A stretch of 64,000 nt of DNA from Trogon surrucura (Eukaryota; Chordata; Aves; Trogoniformes; Trogonidae): assembly GCA_020746105.1 (NCBI GenBank), contig CM036618.1, positions 124,071,191 through 124,135,190 of the forward strand. Reading direction: 5' to 3'. Position 1 is the first letter of the stretch. Each line of letters opens with the position of its first letter. Below the pieces are notes generated by a model. The model was not told the origin of the DNA. It saw only the letters and a list, made by a program, of their open reading frames with translations, and did no database searches. This document shows positions 13,001 to 27,445 of this stretch, one piece after another. Position numbers and translations under genes: made by a program.

Positions 13001-16000
13001 AATTTTTACTTTAAGAATTTTTCTTGTGGGACTTTTTGACAGCACCTATTTAAAAAAGTTGTTGCTCTGACTGTATCCTTTCAATGACGAGAGTAAAGGT
13101 GTAATGTTTAGAGTTAGTTTGGACAGCTGCTTACATCTGTCTGATTTTGGTATTGATCAGGTCAGTTTTGTCAGTAGCATTTTTAGTGTGACATCCAGTC
13201 CCATTCTGACATGTTGTGTCAGGTTCAGTTGTAATACAGTTTCACTTACTGCAGTATCTTCATAAAGCTTTCCATAAAATTTGCAGTGAGATGATGTAAG
13301 TAGAAAAGCAATATGTAGTTGTTGAGATTTCATATACTGAGTTTCACTGAATTTTAACACTGCTTCACATTTCTATGTTCTGTATTTCCAGCTGGCAGGA
13401 ACTGAAGTGTGATCAAAAGTCTACTTGCACTTTTATGTGTCTAAATATATCCATTCTCAAAGATTTTCTTTATATCAAGCTGCCCGTCATGAAAACCACT
13501 TTAATTTTAAAATACTTAGAAAGACACTTAATTACACAAGCAATTTATTTTTATTGGGTTTCTCAGAACAATAGAAAAAATCGAATGAGCTGCTGATGAA
13601 ATTACCTTGTATACTTGTGTCTGCCTGGAGGTGGAGAGGTGTGGTCGCAGCTAAGTCTACTTCCAGTGGCCCACTGGAAGGTGCAGACAACCTAAAAGGC
13701 CGCTGCTCTTGTGTGGCTCTGGATGCTGCTCCTCCAAGGCTCTGGATTTCCTGTAATATTAGAAGTGTTCTTATTCTGGCCGTAGCTTACTTACCTGATA
13801 GCAATAAATATACCTATACAGATTATATTGCCTTATCTATACTGATCTAAAATCACCGTCTTAAAAATAATTACATTGGCAACAAAAAAGTGCACAGAAC
13901 CATGAGGGTCAGAAGTGTGTTTTGTATTTAAAAATGTTCTGGTTTTAATTGTAAAGAATTTTGACTGTAAAAATGTAAGTACTGGCTTAGCTATCAATTT
14001 ATCTTTCTATAACATGGTCTCTACCCAAATGATAGCAGCAGAGAGAAGAGTATTCTGATCTTTTATTAAAACATACCATTCTTGAGTTACAGTCCAGCCA
14101 TTAATGCTGATGTATTATCTTTGCAATCTTGTAAAGGGAATTATTGATCATGAAGGAGTCCAGGAAGGACAGGCAGAGGATCTTCAAGTTCTTGTCTCTG
14201 TACATATTCCATTAATGGGTGTGCCTTTATCTGGGAATTTGGATGTGAGCCTTACCTGTCTTCTTGCAATGTATGGAAATTAAAAAGAGCCTTGAAGGAT
14301 CAATAGTTAGAGATAGGCTGATAAGAAGGAGCTTGAGTGAGACACAATAACACGGTCTTTGCTGCGGTCTTTGCTATTAATCCTCACCTACTTGTATTCC
14401 TGTAATTCTTAAAGCATTTTCTCTTTTGAAACTGTAGGTATAATTAGGGTCACTAGAACAAATAGCAGATTTCTTTTGCTGTGTTCTCCTCATCTCTTAC
14501 TCTTTAACCATAGAGTATTTGCATCCTACTTAAAAAGTGATTTGTCAGCAGCTTCTTGCCGAAATTAATGCCCTCGATATGTGTTTTTAGCATTTTCAGT
14601 ACATTCATGTCAATCAGAATAGCAGTATTGATACAGGATACATCTATGGAAAACGATAGCTGTTTAGAGAAAGAAGTTTCTGTTTTCAGAACTGAATCCT
14701 GGTGGAAGGTCTGGGATTTCTCAACATTATGAAATCCAAAGCTTTTTTTTTTTCTTTTGAAGATGCGCTTATGGAGTGAGACATGAAGCTTGGAGGCCAT
14801 ATGACCAAAATAATCTCTAGTGCTATACTCTTACATGGGGCAGGAGTTAACACAGATGCCTTTGGTGAAAGATGACTGTCTTGATGTATGCAGCTCACCA
14901 CGTGTCGTTGTCAAGCTTACAGATCTTGCCTTGGCAGCTTGGGTCTCTAGGTCTCCATCTGCTTTTTACTTTAGTTAAAAAAAAAATAAAAGTGCAGACA
15001 TAATCCTGGGCACAGCAGCACAGCACCTTTGAAACCCATCCTGCAGTAGCTTCTGCTGTGTGAACTAAGCAAGAGGGTTTGAAGAGAGTTTTAGTCTAGA
15101 AGGAGCTCTCGGCGCCCTAACTGACTTAGTCCAAACTGCTGCTCATGTTGTTTCCTTGCAAGAACTGCGTTTTGGAGTGCTGATCAATGTGAGCAGAAAG
15201 AGAGATCACCCGACTGGCATCTTAGCAGCATCTTCTATCAGACGAGGTTAACCTTTGTGTTAGTGTTCTGTGGTTATTTCTACTAGAGGTGGATGAAATG
15301 AATAGCAAAGTGTGTATTTGTGTAAAGGAGACCAGAGGTGGAATCATGGACACAACGCTGTCGTCATTGCTGCTCCTAAAAAAAGACTAATGGACGTTAT
15401 TTTCTACCTGGGGACTGGAGCACTAGCATTCATATCTTGCCTCTGAAGCAGTTTAGGAAAGCAATACAGGACATGAATTGAAAATTATACCTTTCAATGA
15501 GAAAGCAAAGTGGTTTTGACTTCCTCAAAAGGAAGCTTTTATTGATCCTAATTCTTTAGAATTCTGCATTTCAAATAGCAAAATTCTCATGACAAAGAGA
15601 CTTGTTGTTAATGGTATCTCTTTATAAAAGACATTGGTTCCGCCTGACTTCTACCTCAAGATCAGAGATGAGAGAGATGCTCCGTGTAGTTCCCAGTATT
15701 GAATGCCTCAAGAGCAGTAGCTGTAAACAGTAGTGTTTTGAGGACAGTGTTTTTTCAGTGGCAAGATTGATTAGAAGTGTCATGGATAGTTCTGTCCTTT
15801 GGAAAGAATACAACTAGCCATGAAGTCCAGTTTTAGGAGAAGTAAGAGATAAAGATGTATTTCTGATACTGTAAGGGCCTCTATAAACCACCAAAAAGCA
15901 CTGGATGGCATGAGGGAAAAGACCTAAAATTCTTGTTTCTTTGACATCACAGCTGGTAACACCCACTTAATGTTCCTCTGCTACAATCCGAGAGCTGTGT

Positions 16001-19000
16001 GTAGCATTTACACTGACCAGTATCATATTTAGTTCTGACTCTTTCTCCTCCCCTCCTTTGCTCCTCTCTCCTGCTTCAAGACTGACTCTTGAGAGACTTT
16101 TGTTTTCGAAGGATCCCTGTCTCTACCCCCAGTTAGGGAGAAGCAGAACATTCTGTACTCACGGAGAGGAAATTGCAAGTGGCAGTTGCTCCTGTGGCTC
16201 GGCACAGGACACAAGCATAGCACTGGCACATTTATGTGCAGAGGAAGCGGAAGCCTTGAACAGAATTGTTCATCTGTGATGCTTCTTGTGGAACACACTG
16301 AGAGAAAGTGCAGCTGAAAGAATTCAAATCACTCTAATGCTTAAAAATATTTTTTTGAGAATCTGGGTTTTATGGGAGTGCCCAAGACCACTCCTCGCTA
16401 TTAAAAGTCCTGAAAAACTCTTGGAACAAGCCTTGAGGTTTTTCAATTGCAAAAAGTATTGAACTCCTCGAAAAAATCTTAAATTTTATGCTGTAGGTGC
16501 AAAGAACAGACAAGTCAGGAGACAATAGCCAGGCACTTAAATGAATTCTTCTTATCACTAAGGGGCATCGACTCAATTCTGCTAGATATCCCTTTTGCAG
16601 CTGTGGTCCAAAGGAGTCATATTAAGGGAAAAAAGATTATTTCACAGCTGAGTAGCTAAAGTCCTGAAACATAAGATGTGATTGTAAGCATTAATTAACA
16701 TGAAACTGCACGTTTAAAGTGGAACTCTCTCTATCCCTAAGTACAGCAAATGTAAATAACTTCAGTTGACAAAAACTTTTTTTGAGAAAAAATCCATGTA
16801 TATGTATACATGTTGGTTAAATGTAGATAATATATATTCACATATTATTTAAAGTATGCCAGGCTGGCAGGACAGGTCCTATACTTATATGGAGTATCCT
16901 TTATGTATATATACAAAAAGAGGTATGTTTCTTTCCAAGATTACACAGATCCTGAAGTATCATTCATATATTCATTTAAGATTTAATGCTTATCAGAACC
17001 AAAAAGATAAAAATTTAGGAATTAAAATAAAAATGGATGGAACGGAAGCTATTATTAAGCCATTATATGAATCAACCCCATTCCCATTTATATACTATAT
17101 ACAGTTCTGATCATTCTGTCTCACAGAGATAATAACAGAACTGCCTGAGTGATAGGAACAGTGATGAAGAAGGTAGGAGATAAAAAAATACGTTGATAAG
17201 AGGAGAGAAGTAGTCTAGGATTTTTATTTTTTTTTGACAGGGAGGTGACTGTTATACGAGTGATATGAAGACAATAAATGGGGAATGATAATTCACAGTT
17301 TTCCAGAAAAAAAGAACTGGAAAACTTGCAATACAATTGTCAGGTTGCAAACTTAAGAGAAATGAGACTGTTTTTCATGCAAACGTAATTGTGAAACGGA
17401 CTGGCATAGGTTAATGAGAAAGCCAAAAATATAAATAGGAGGAGATAAATGAGCTCATAGTAGTATATAGGTTCATCCATTTTTCTGTATATGGGATAAA
17501 TTTTTAATCCACTTTTAGAGTGGCAATTCTGGGCTAAACAGACCTTTACCTGGCTCAAATATCACTGTTCTTACATAAGACAATGCAGCAAATTTTCAGG
17601 TAGTCAGCGTAAGGGAAGGTGTGTGCTAACTGCCAGTGCTAGCTAAAATTTTTTTGGGAATTGCAACGTTCTACTGGCAAAAGCATAAAATGGACCCAGT
17701 TTACTGATGGGTTTAGGCCACTGTATTTTTTCACAATAGAAATGAGGCTTGGCCTACTCTGCAAATTTGTCTGCCCTATGTACAACAAGAAAAATTAATA
17801 TTATTTTAACATCTTTGGCATCTTTAGAAATCCTTCACAAAACAATGAAGTATGCCTTGATGTTCATTAGGAACGTTGAAAAGCTTTGGGAGGGAAGGCC
17901 GATTGCTGTTCACATCTAAAAATGGGGAGATAGAAACTGCTCTGAGGTTGCTGTTGGCCATATTGAGATTATTATGTTTTGTCCCATGGACCAATGCTTT
18001 TTTCATCAGAGCGTAGCTCCTTTCACCCGTCTGTAGGTCAAGATAAGTCGCTTGGTCTGGTTTGGTTCTGAGGGGTTTTTTTATTTCTGTCTTGTTGCTA
18101 CTTTTCTTTTTTTTAGAAATCATAGCACAGAAGCATTACTTTCTTGCCGCAATTTGATTTCCAGTGCTCCAAAGAAGACAGATTTCACAGTTAGGAACAG
18201 TGAAGGCTCTCATCGCCTTGGCCCTGAATGGTCCTTTGATTGTCCTACCCTTACTTTTCTGTGGTTTCTAACATAGATCTACGGTCTCCATGATTATTTG
18301 CACTGAAGTCTCTTTTCTGTGTTTGACAATGTTAAGTATCATTTAAGTGTGTTTATTTTAAAACCTCTACACAAGAGCTGTAAAAAAGGGCCTCAATCTA
18401 AATAACGACGAGGGCCTGTATTCTTGCTTTTTAAAAAAATCTACTGATGTTTATATGATGTAAATGCAAAGGAATGGTGCATAAATCTAGTTAAGTGTAG
18501 TTTAATATCTCTTGTGATTTCTAAAAGATTCATGCATCTATTTGGCCGGTTTCCAAGGATAGATCCAGGCTTAGGCTGTCAAACAAATGGATTTTTAACG
18601 CATTTCTGTGTAATTAAATCTAGTTTGGACGTAGCTGAAACTTCAGAATGCTGAAGTACAGCAGAAGGAAAAAAATTATGCTGGCCTTGTTTGTATTTAC
18701 CCTCCACTGAGCAATCTTTAATTGCTTCAGAACAAGCTCAGGAAAGCTTGATCCTAAATATTTTTCTCATGCATTCAATTTAGAAGAAGTTCTCAACTGT
18801 TACAGTGTTTTCTGGGTGAACTTTACAGGCATTTTAGTGTAGTTTCTCTCGGTGTGTCTTGATCTTGTAGTTGCTTAGGTAAGACTACAGTTGCACTAGC
18901 TTCTGTACGTTAGATTTTATAAATGGTTGTTCCTTCTACTTCCCATTTGCAGGGAGTATCTGTATTGTGACTTACTGTGCGTGATTACATGACCCCTTAT

Positions 19001-22000
19001 CTAGGATGTCTGCAGTAGGAACAACTGGGCTGTAAAATTCTTCAGCAGTTTTGGTTTCCATGTAAGATCCTTAGGATCCTCGGTGATGCTTCTCGTGCTT
19101 CCTTAGAGATTGTAATTACTGTCACAGAATAAACTGTAGCAACCTGTTGCTACAGGAGTGCCCTGACAGGGTGAATACTGATGCAGAAGCACAGATGGCA
19201 GGCGGTTCTCACAGAAAAAATGTGCATGGACCATATTTACTCTAATTGTATCAGAACGTGATTGCACAATTGTAATTTTTTTTGTGTTCAGTGACTGAAG
19301 CCACAAACTGGGCTATATTAATCTTCAGAGTAGTCTCACTGTCAGAGCATGCTGCTTGTGATCTACTGACACTGTTTCCCTAAGTTCGGTTTTAAAGCAT
19401 ATTAATATGTTAAGCGGATTGTAACACTTCGGTTTAAAATAAAGTAAATAAACATGATGCAGCTGTCAGGAGAGGGCACCTTCCCATGAAACAGATACAA
19501 GGTTTAGGCTTCCAATCTATATTTCTGAATGACTCGGTGGGTTTCCTGTAATTTTGTGGAATGAAAGAATTCTGAAGAGACTCAAAATCAGAAATGTATG
19601 TACTTTTAAAATGCTATGCATTATTCTGTTTTCTCTGTGTTTTATTTGTTGTTTTATTGTGGTATTCTAAGGGTTAGTAGTCTTATAGCTATTGGAAATT
19701 TATGTTAGCTATAATCAAGGTGGTGTTCCAGGAATGTCCTAGTTTGAATCATACCCTTTGTGTTATTTTTCTTCCGTTTGTAATTTATTCTAGGTATTTA
19801 TGTAAACTGTCAGACCAGGAGTTGCGACAGAGTGCAGCCCGGAACATGGCAGATCTGATGTGGAGCACAGTTAAAGAACCGTTGGATACAGCCTTGTGTT
19901 TTGATAAAGAAAGTCTTGATCTTGCATTTAAATACTTTATGTCTCCAACTCTAACAATGAGATTGGCTGGGCTGAGTCAAATAACAGTAAGAACTTTTTA
20001 AAAATATAAATAATATTTAGAAGAAAATGTGTTGTTTTATGAGTTTTGGGCTTGTTTGGGGGGCTTTTTTAGTCCTTTTATATTCAGTCTTAGGAAATTA
20101 TGGTCATGATTGTGAATACAGGGTTCACCGAGAGATACGTCCAAGTGATGGCTATGTTCTGCAGCATGTGGAACTGTAACACGTTTCCTGAACAATTTAC
20201 CACGCTAAGCAAAACTCTTACAACCATGTTTTGTGGCAGCTATGCTGAAATTAAGGTCCTTGGCATGGCTATATTTGTTGTTTGCAAAGGCTTTCAATCT
20301 GTTTTGGTTTTTACCTTTACAGTGTCTTGACTCTACTGTCCTTAGCTGCTGCTTTGTATTGTACATACATTCTGTTTCCTGTTTGTTTAGTATAGTTTCT
20401 TTCTCAAGAGAGAGCATTTCTGCATTAATTAGCAGAAGACTGAATTGAAGAGGTAAATATATCTATAGCATTAGCCTGAAATAGATTAAAACCAGAAACC
20501 CCCGCGCTCCTCTTTGCCGTGGAAATACTCGCGTTGCACCAGTCAGGATCCGTTGTGCACCCTTTGTCCATCATTGCTTCCTACATGTGTGTTATAGCTG
20601 TAGAGAGACAGTTGTACAGAAGGTCAGAAGTGGCATTTTTTATTCACCTGAGTAGTGTGTTTCTTCTGACACTCCTGTATTTAAGATTTATAGCCTGTAT
20701 TGTCACGTTTACCTTAATGCACAAAATCATAAATAGGAACAAACTATACTAAAATGAACAAACACGTTCCCTTTAAGTTTTGTGGTATTTCCTGATATCA
20801 GTCAGTGACTCTGTCCATCACTGACTCTCAGTAAATGCAAGTTGACATAAATTTAATTTTGCTTCTCATTACATTCATATATGGAAGTACTTACAGTTAT
20901 TTATTAAATGGCAATCTAAAGTAACCTATAAGTATTTCCAGTCGGATTATTGGTGGGTTTTAGCCAAAGTAAATATTTAATTTACATAGGTATGTTACCT
21001 ACGAAATTAAAAAAAAAAAAAGAAAAAAAGCCTGTCAGCTGCATCCACTTGGTATTAATCAAATATTACTCTAGGGGTAACTGCACGTACTGGACTTGAA
21101 TGGATTGTCCATTCAGTTTTGAATTTGTATGAATGAAAACATAATGCAGTTCATCTAGTAGAGGAGCTAAAGCGAGATACAGAGAAAGTTAATTTTGGAG
21201 AGAAATAATGACATTACTGTAAATTGTGCTTACAGACATGACTAATTTATATGACTTGATATGAATGCTACATATAATATACTCAGTGCCCGAATTCCAC
21301 TCTTCTCTCGTAATTAATGTGAAGTGAATATTCAGGGTTCTTTCTGTGTAGTAAGAAGACTTCTAGAGAGTTGATGGAGTCTTAGGTGAAAATATAACAT
21401 ATATTTTTGGTTTGATTTTTCATTGCCACATGCTTTATTATTTATGTAGTTACAGATACTGCATAATATCTGACAGATACATTTTAAAATATGACCATTA
21501 ACTGGGCATAAAAGTAACTTCCTTCTTTTTTATTCTGGACAGTTTTGGGAAATGTTATTTTCAGTATCCTTGATTTTAAAGTGAATTTCCAGTGTTCGCA
21601 TAGTTCCGGTTACGTTAGGTTTTATTCCTATATGTACTTTCCTTTGGTTCTGTACAGCTGTCCTTGTTCAGCTACTAATGTATGTCTTTGTGTATCATGA
21701 CCAAAAGAAAGTCTGAAAATAAGAATGCATGAGTTTGTTGTGTTTTTCAGGCATGTAATTCATTTAAGAGTGTGAAATCATGTTGTTTTAAGTAGTTACA
21801 TTTTTTTACCTGTTACGATTGATAAATCCGAGTGTAAAAGTGAGATTTTTTTTTTTAATAAGAGAAATGTATTGCCAGCACCAAAATGTTATAGTATTTT
21901 TAGACTAATCAGTTCCAGATTATAAAAAATGGAATATTGTTTGTTAATAAGTTATTGGGTCTTTTTTTATATGAATGGTCTCTAAAACTGTTCTGGAGCA

Positions 22001-25000
22001 CTGAGAAAATTTATTCTTCTTTCTCATTCAAATCATAGGACATTGTCACTTCTTTGATTCTCTTTGTAAAGATCGCATGAAGATATCTTTGGAAGAAGCA
22101 TCTGTTGATTTTTCTTGTTCAACTTTGAGTTTGAGAAGCATTTTGTTACGTGTAGTTTTGTATGTCTTGCCTGGAACAATTTTAATTGCCAGGTCTGTGC
22201 AACTTTGAGTATGTAATCTGAACCAGAATTTACAGAAATTGTGACTGCTTCTTTACTGAAGTTTTCTGTCCTCTTTGCAAAGATGTGTTTACAAAGATGT
22301 AATGTAACTCAGCCTTGTTAGTTAGTATTTTCATGCAACCTTCTCTATTACAGATGTAACTTCATGACTACTTTTTTGAAGCCTCTTTTTTCTGTTCATG
22401 TCTTTTTTGGCTAGGATTTGTCAAAGTAGTTTCATTGAAATGTTCTTCGCTAGGATTTGTCAAAGTAATTTCATTGAAATGTTCTTCCCAACCAACGCAA
22501 TTACAGCTTCCTGTTTTGTGTTCAAGACTTTAGAACCAGGATACCTGCAGCTGCAAAATGTTTTTCTTTGCTGGTCTTCCATTTGCTGAAAGTTGAGCAT
22601 TTAGCCTTGAAGCAATTCTTCATTTCGTTTTGCAAATAGACATGAAGATTCAGAGAAAACTCATAGAAAAATTGTGTGCAAAATAGCTTACAGTGTGAAC
22701 TTGTCAATATATACTTTATCTCAAAGACAAGTTTCTTCTGAAAATTCATTTTGAAAGTTGACTCAGATGCAGATTCTAATTGCAACTCACAAGATGAAGA
22801 CTAAAATAGATTTGTTCAAATGATTTCTACGGCTTGCCTGATTGTTTCTTTTGCAAGATAAATACACTTTTGCTCTCATCGCGGAGACAGAAATCTTTCA
22901 CCCGAAATATCAGTGAATCCGAAGACATGGATATCTTCTACCATGGAGGTGTTGATTTGTGTCTGCCAAGAGATTTATTTTTTTGTCTTTCCTGTCTGAC
23001 AGCTAACATGACCAGTCCTAAAATTAAACCTTTCAGTTTCGTGGAACCTCTTGAGACTCACAGAATACACGCTGTATGGCATACAGGGATTATATTTGCT
23101 TACCACCAAATATAGACTTGCCTCCCTTGAAGAGCTGCATATACATAATGTGTCATATCATCTGACTGAAGTTCTTATTTACAAAACAAGGTTGAAGACA
23201 GACACATGAAAGTTAATTTTAGCAAAGTGGAAGCTTGAGAGCTTGAATATGGAGTTGGAAATAGCTACAGAAAAGAAAAGCAAAATGTAAACCAAGATAT
23301 ACCTGAAGCTTTATTTTTGCTGTTACCCTGTTTCTCTTTGATTTCATCTCTCAGTCATCTGTTGAGGTTCAGCTCCAAAATACCATCTTCTCTCTACCGT
23401 TCCCTCACAAATAGGACTCTGTTTTCCTGTCCTTCCAGTTACAGATGAACTTAAGTACATGAAAAGAAATTCACTGATCACCGATCACTGATCTGGCCAT
23501 CCTTCCTTTTTCAGTGTTTCAGCTGCTTTTTATTTGGGTGTGTGCAGTGGTGAAAATGCAAATTCAATGTTGTTAGGTTTTCCCTAAACAAATTCAGTGC
23601 AGAACTTGAACAGTGCATATTTATTCTTCTTGCATCATTTCCCTCTGTAGAACATTTAATTACCTTTCATGGCTGAGTTTTGAGACAAGACTAGCTAGGG
23701 AGGTGCCTTTCCGTTCTCGAATTTCTTTGCTAAAGATGTATACCTTTGTTGTACCTCATAACTAGCACGTTTGTGTTATGTTCATTGAGTGTCTAACACA
23801 GGCCTCCTTAGTTTCTTATAATGTTTCATATATGGTAAGAAACTGTAAAAGTGTTTTATTCCTCCTGGCGTTTCATGGCAGCAAAACATGAAGTGAAAAA
23901 AAAAAGTTAGAAACTGAGTGAGAATAAGGTGTTGCAACGCTATCCTGTTGTGTACTCTGTTTTGTGCTGTTGTGTCAGAATTCAAAGACTTCAGTTGAAA
24001 TAATTGTAAAAATTGTTTGAAAATTCCAATATGAAGAAGAACCCTTTTGTCAATTCCGATTGGATAAGGATTTTGAAGGGCGAATTTGGATCAACACGTG
24101 ACCATGGATTTAAAGTTGATGATGGAAACAGTTCTATACTCTTGCACTCGTAGATAGATCACTTTCAAAATGTTCTTCTTTCTGAGGTTCTGCTCACGTT
24201 TTTCCACTCCAAAATCTGTTTCGTTTGAAAGTATCTATTAATAACATATCTATTAATAATTGTGTAATCAGGGTATCATGTCTCACTAATTTAAATGCAT
24301 GTTTTCAGTTTTGTTTATTCAAAATCATGTTTTCCCGTACAAATTGTTGAGATTAGACATGAATAAATCTTTGTCTAAAAACTGCAGGAGATGAGCTGTC
24401 ACCTGAATTAGACGATGCATGTACCAGACTTGTTTCAAGAGAAGAGTAAATATTTTGACAGTTATGCAACAAGTTTAATTTGAATTTCGGAAATGTACGT
24501 TGTTGTGTCTTTACTGTTTTTGAAAACACGATGGCAAGTTTTATTACATTATTTTGAGTATTTTAAGAAATATTATGGACAAGTAAAAAGTAGGACACAA
24601 AGCTATCTTTGGATCTGGAAAGTTGATGATGAGGAAAGGGATGGAAAAGAGGTGTAAACCTTTAACAGGCTTTTTTTTTCTCTTATGATCTTGAATTTAT
24701 CAGTTCAGATAAATTTGAAAGCTTCATTTCATACAAAACTATGTAATTTTCATTCTCCAATTTTGTAGAATTTCAACACTGATAAATGTGTAAAAAAACA
24801 AACAAACCATTGTTGTTGTAGTAAGCTTTGCAATAATGGGGAAACTCCTCCTAAAACACCGGTTTCCAGAGTATGTGTTTCATTTGTCATGAAAAATTTT
24901 GTGCAAAGTGACTGCTGCGCACCTTGGTTTAATTTCTGGAGTGAGTGGAGTTTTGCAACATTGTTTATTTGCTTTAGAGAAAAGAAGGTTGGTTATAAAA

Positions 25001-27413
25001 GAAAATCGATCCCACTTGCCTTCTCATATGCCTGTTCAAATTTTTGTCAAAACTTTGTTTAAGAACATTGAAAGTACTAGAAAAATTTGTTTACTCTTTC
25101 TAATGCTATTTTTAAAGATAAGAAAATTACCTCATAAAATATGTAGATAAAATTTTAATTTTTTTCTTCCTTTTTCTAACTATAGAACCAACTTCATACC
25201 TTCAATGATGTGTGTAATAATGAGTCATTAGTTTCAGACACAGAAACGTAAGTAGGAACATTATTATGAATACTTTTAAGTGCGCTGTATTATTCCAGTT
25301 CCTCTGTATTGTTGTTACGGATTATATACAGTGGGGAGTGGTTCTAATCCGAGGCCTTTACTGGGAATATTCTAATCAGGGGTTTTATAAATGGTTTTAA
25401 ATGGTGACTTTAAAAATATTTCAAAATATTTCTGGATTATTTTACTGTCTTAAAAGGTCAAGTCAAGGTAACAACTACAAAAATGTAGATACTGAAATAA
25501 TAAATAAATATAAGGGGCCATTATCTCCATTGAGATGTATAAGTAAGAACCAGCTAATTAATATCAGAGTAATATTTTTGCTGTCTTCTCATTTCTCCTG
25601 ATTATTTAGACTTGTCTTGCCATCACGGGCCCCCAGCCTTGTTAGTAGTGTTCCTCAAGGTCTGTGTGGCTATGCTATTTACTGGTTTTTGTCAAAGTCC
25701 TTATTTGTATAATTCAGGTGTGTTTAACAGTTCCAAAGAGGACTCCCATAAATCTTCAAGAAGATTCATGTGTGGAATTGTATTGCAGTGAGGAAATGTA
25801 TTGATGGGTGTTGTAGCTCTGACCTTTGTGTTAGGACCGTCTAGAATGTAGGCGAAGGTGTGTCTTCAGGTGGTTGAAATAACTGTTCTTTTGAAGTAAT
25901 AGGCCAAGGATGTAGAACCTAGGAGTTGGCTTGTGATCTACTCTTTACATTTATCTGTGAGTGTGATACACTCCTTACGTTTATCTTGGGGACTGTATCC
26001 ATGTATGTATCTGTCTCATTGCAGAGACACACACACACACACACACACGCACGCACTCTCCACTGGCTCTTGCTCATTAGTGAGAAGTCTGTTACATCAG
26101 CAGTTGGGTTTTTTGTCTGGGTAGTTTTATTATAGGTGGTTTTACCTGAACACCTGCTTACTTAAATCTGGCAGCAGTCAAGACCACAGTACTGTAGTTT
26201 TTGTGTAAATAACAACTTGGATATTTGAAGTGAGATTTATGGTAATAGGTTGATACCTTAATAAAGAATCAGAACCTAGGGCAGTTTCTCTTCTATAATG
26301 ATGTGAAAATACGTTGAGAATACAAACCAAATAAGCACTTGTGGTCAACTTTATCTGTTCTGTGCCTGGGTAGAGGTGTTGGTTTTTTTCCAAAGCCTCA
26401 AGTTCTGTAGCAGTAGGAGTAAATACACAGGCGCGTAACACATTGAGTATGTGAGGTGGCTTGGTTGGCTGGGCTGTTCTCAGTATTGTACTCCTTGTTT
26501 ATGGTGGTGTTACACTGGGACTGCCAAACCTCAATTTTATCTATTTCTTCTCCTTACTTCATGCTGAAAATTTGAAGTGTTTCTTGGTTAGTTTATCTTC
26601 TGAAACACACTGTGAAATAGTGTATAACTAGTAGTAATTAATTAAGGATCAAGAAGTTAGTCTGCAAGTTTAAGCTAAGAAAATGCTGTTTGATTTTCTG
26701 TGTCAAATATGACAAAGGAAAGTTATTGACAGGGGAAGAAGGAAAAGATGCTTAAATTTCCCTGCAAAAGAGCAGATGTGCCATGCAAGAATATCAGAGT
26801 TATTTTAAATCTGAAGGAAATTGTCAAATTCTCATTTGGGATATTACTTTCTTGGCAAGGGCATCTGTAAGCAGCCTGTCATTTGAAAGGAATGCAGTGG
26901 GAACAGAAGACCTTCTTTTCCACTTCTGTAGTATGTGATTCTTTTAATCCGAATCCCAGTCATTCTGGTGTTTTACCTGAAAAGTTGGATAAAAATCATT
27001 ATAAAGTAGAGCTACTTGTCTACAGGTATCTTTTGAAATCACTGATTTCATCCAGCCGAATAGTCAGAAAAGGTTAGTGCAGAAGGATGGGGAGAATGTC
27101 TCACTTCGACAGTTTGGTCAGTACAAAGCTTCCCTCTCATTAGAGACCCTGTTCATGAGAAATTTTTGGATGAGAAGGCTCTTGTGGAGTTGGCAGTGAT
27201 TGAATGAGCAGCAAAAGGAAAGCTTTTCATTCCTATTTTCTCTCCTTAGTGGAGAAAGGAAGTCTACAATTTATTTTGTACCTTTGTAGCCTCTGCAGAT
27301 TTATCAAAGGAAGATGTTTTGTGTTTTGACTTTTCCAGATGCGTTTGGAACTGTCAACCTTTGGGATTTCTCCTTCTGTATCTTGATAAGGTGGGTTTGA
27401 GGGAGATATCTTT

Positions 27414-27445
<32 letters not shown>

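Larger units (their letters stand above)
12998..19793 (+). other. USP34 intron 4 (6.8 kb)
   Basis: AT-rich. Holds two short perfect inverted repeats (13660-13680 and 19134-19155) and a 12-bp tandem pair CGGTCTTTGCTG/A at 14353-14376. A pyrimidine-rich stretch lies at about 16040-16080. No transposon, RNA gene or coding signal recognised. Confidence 0.7.
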
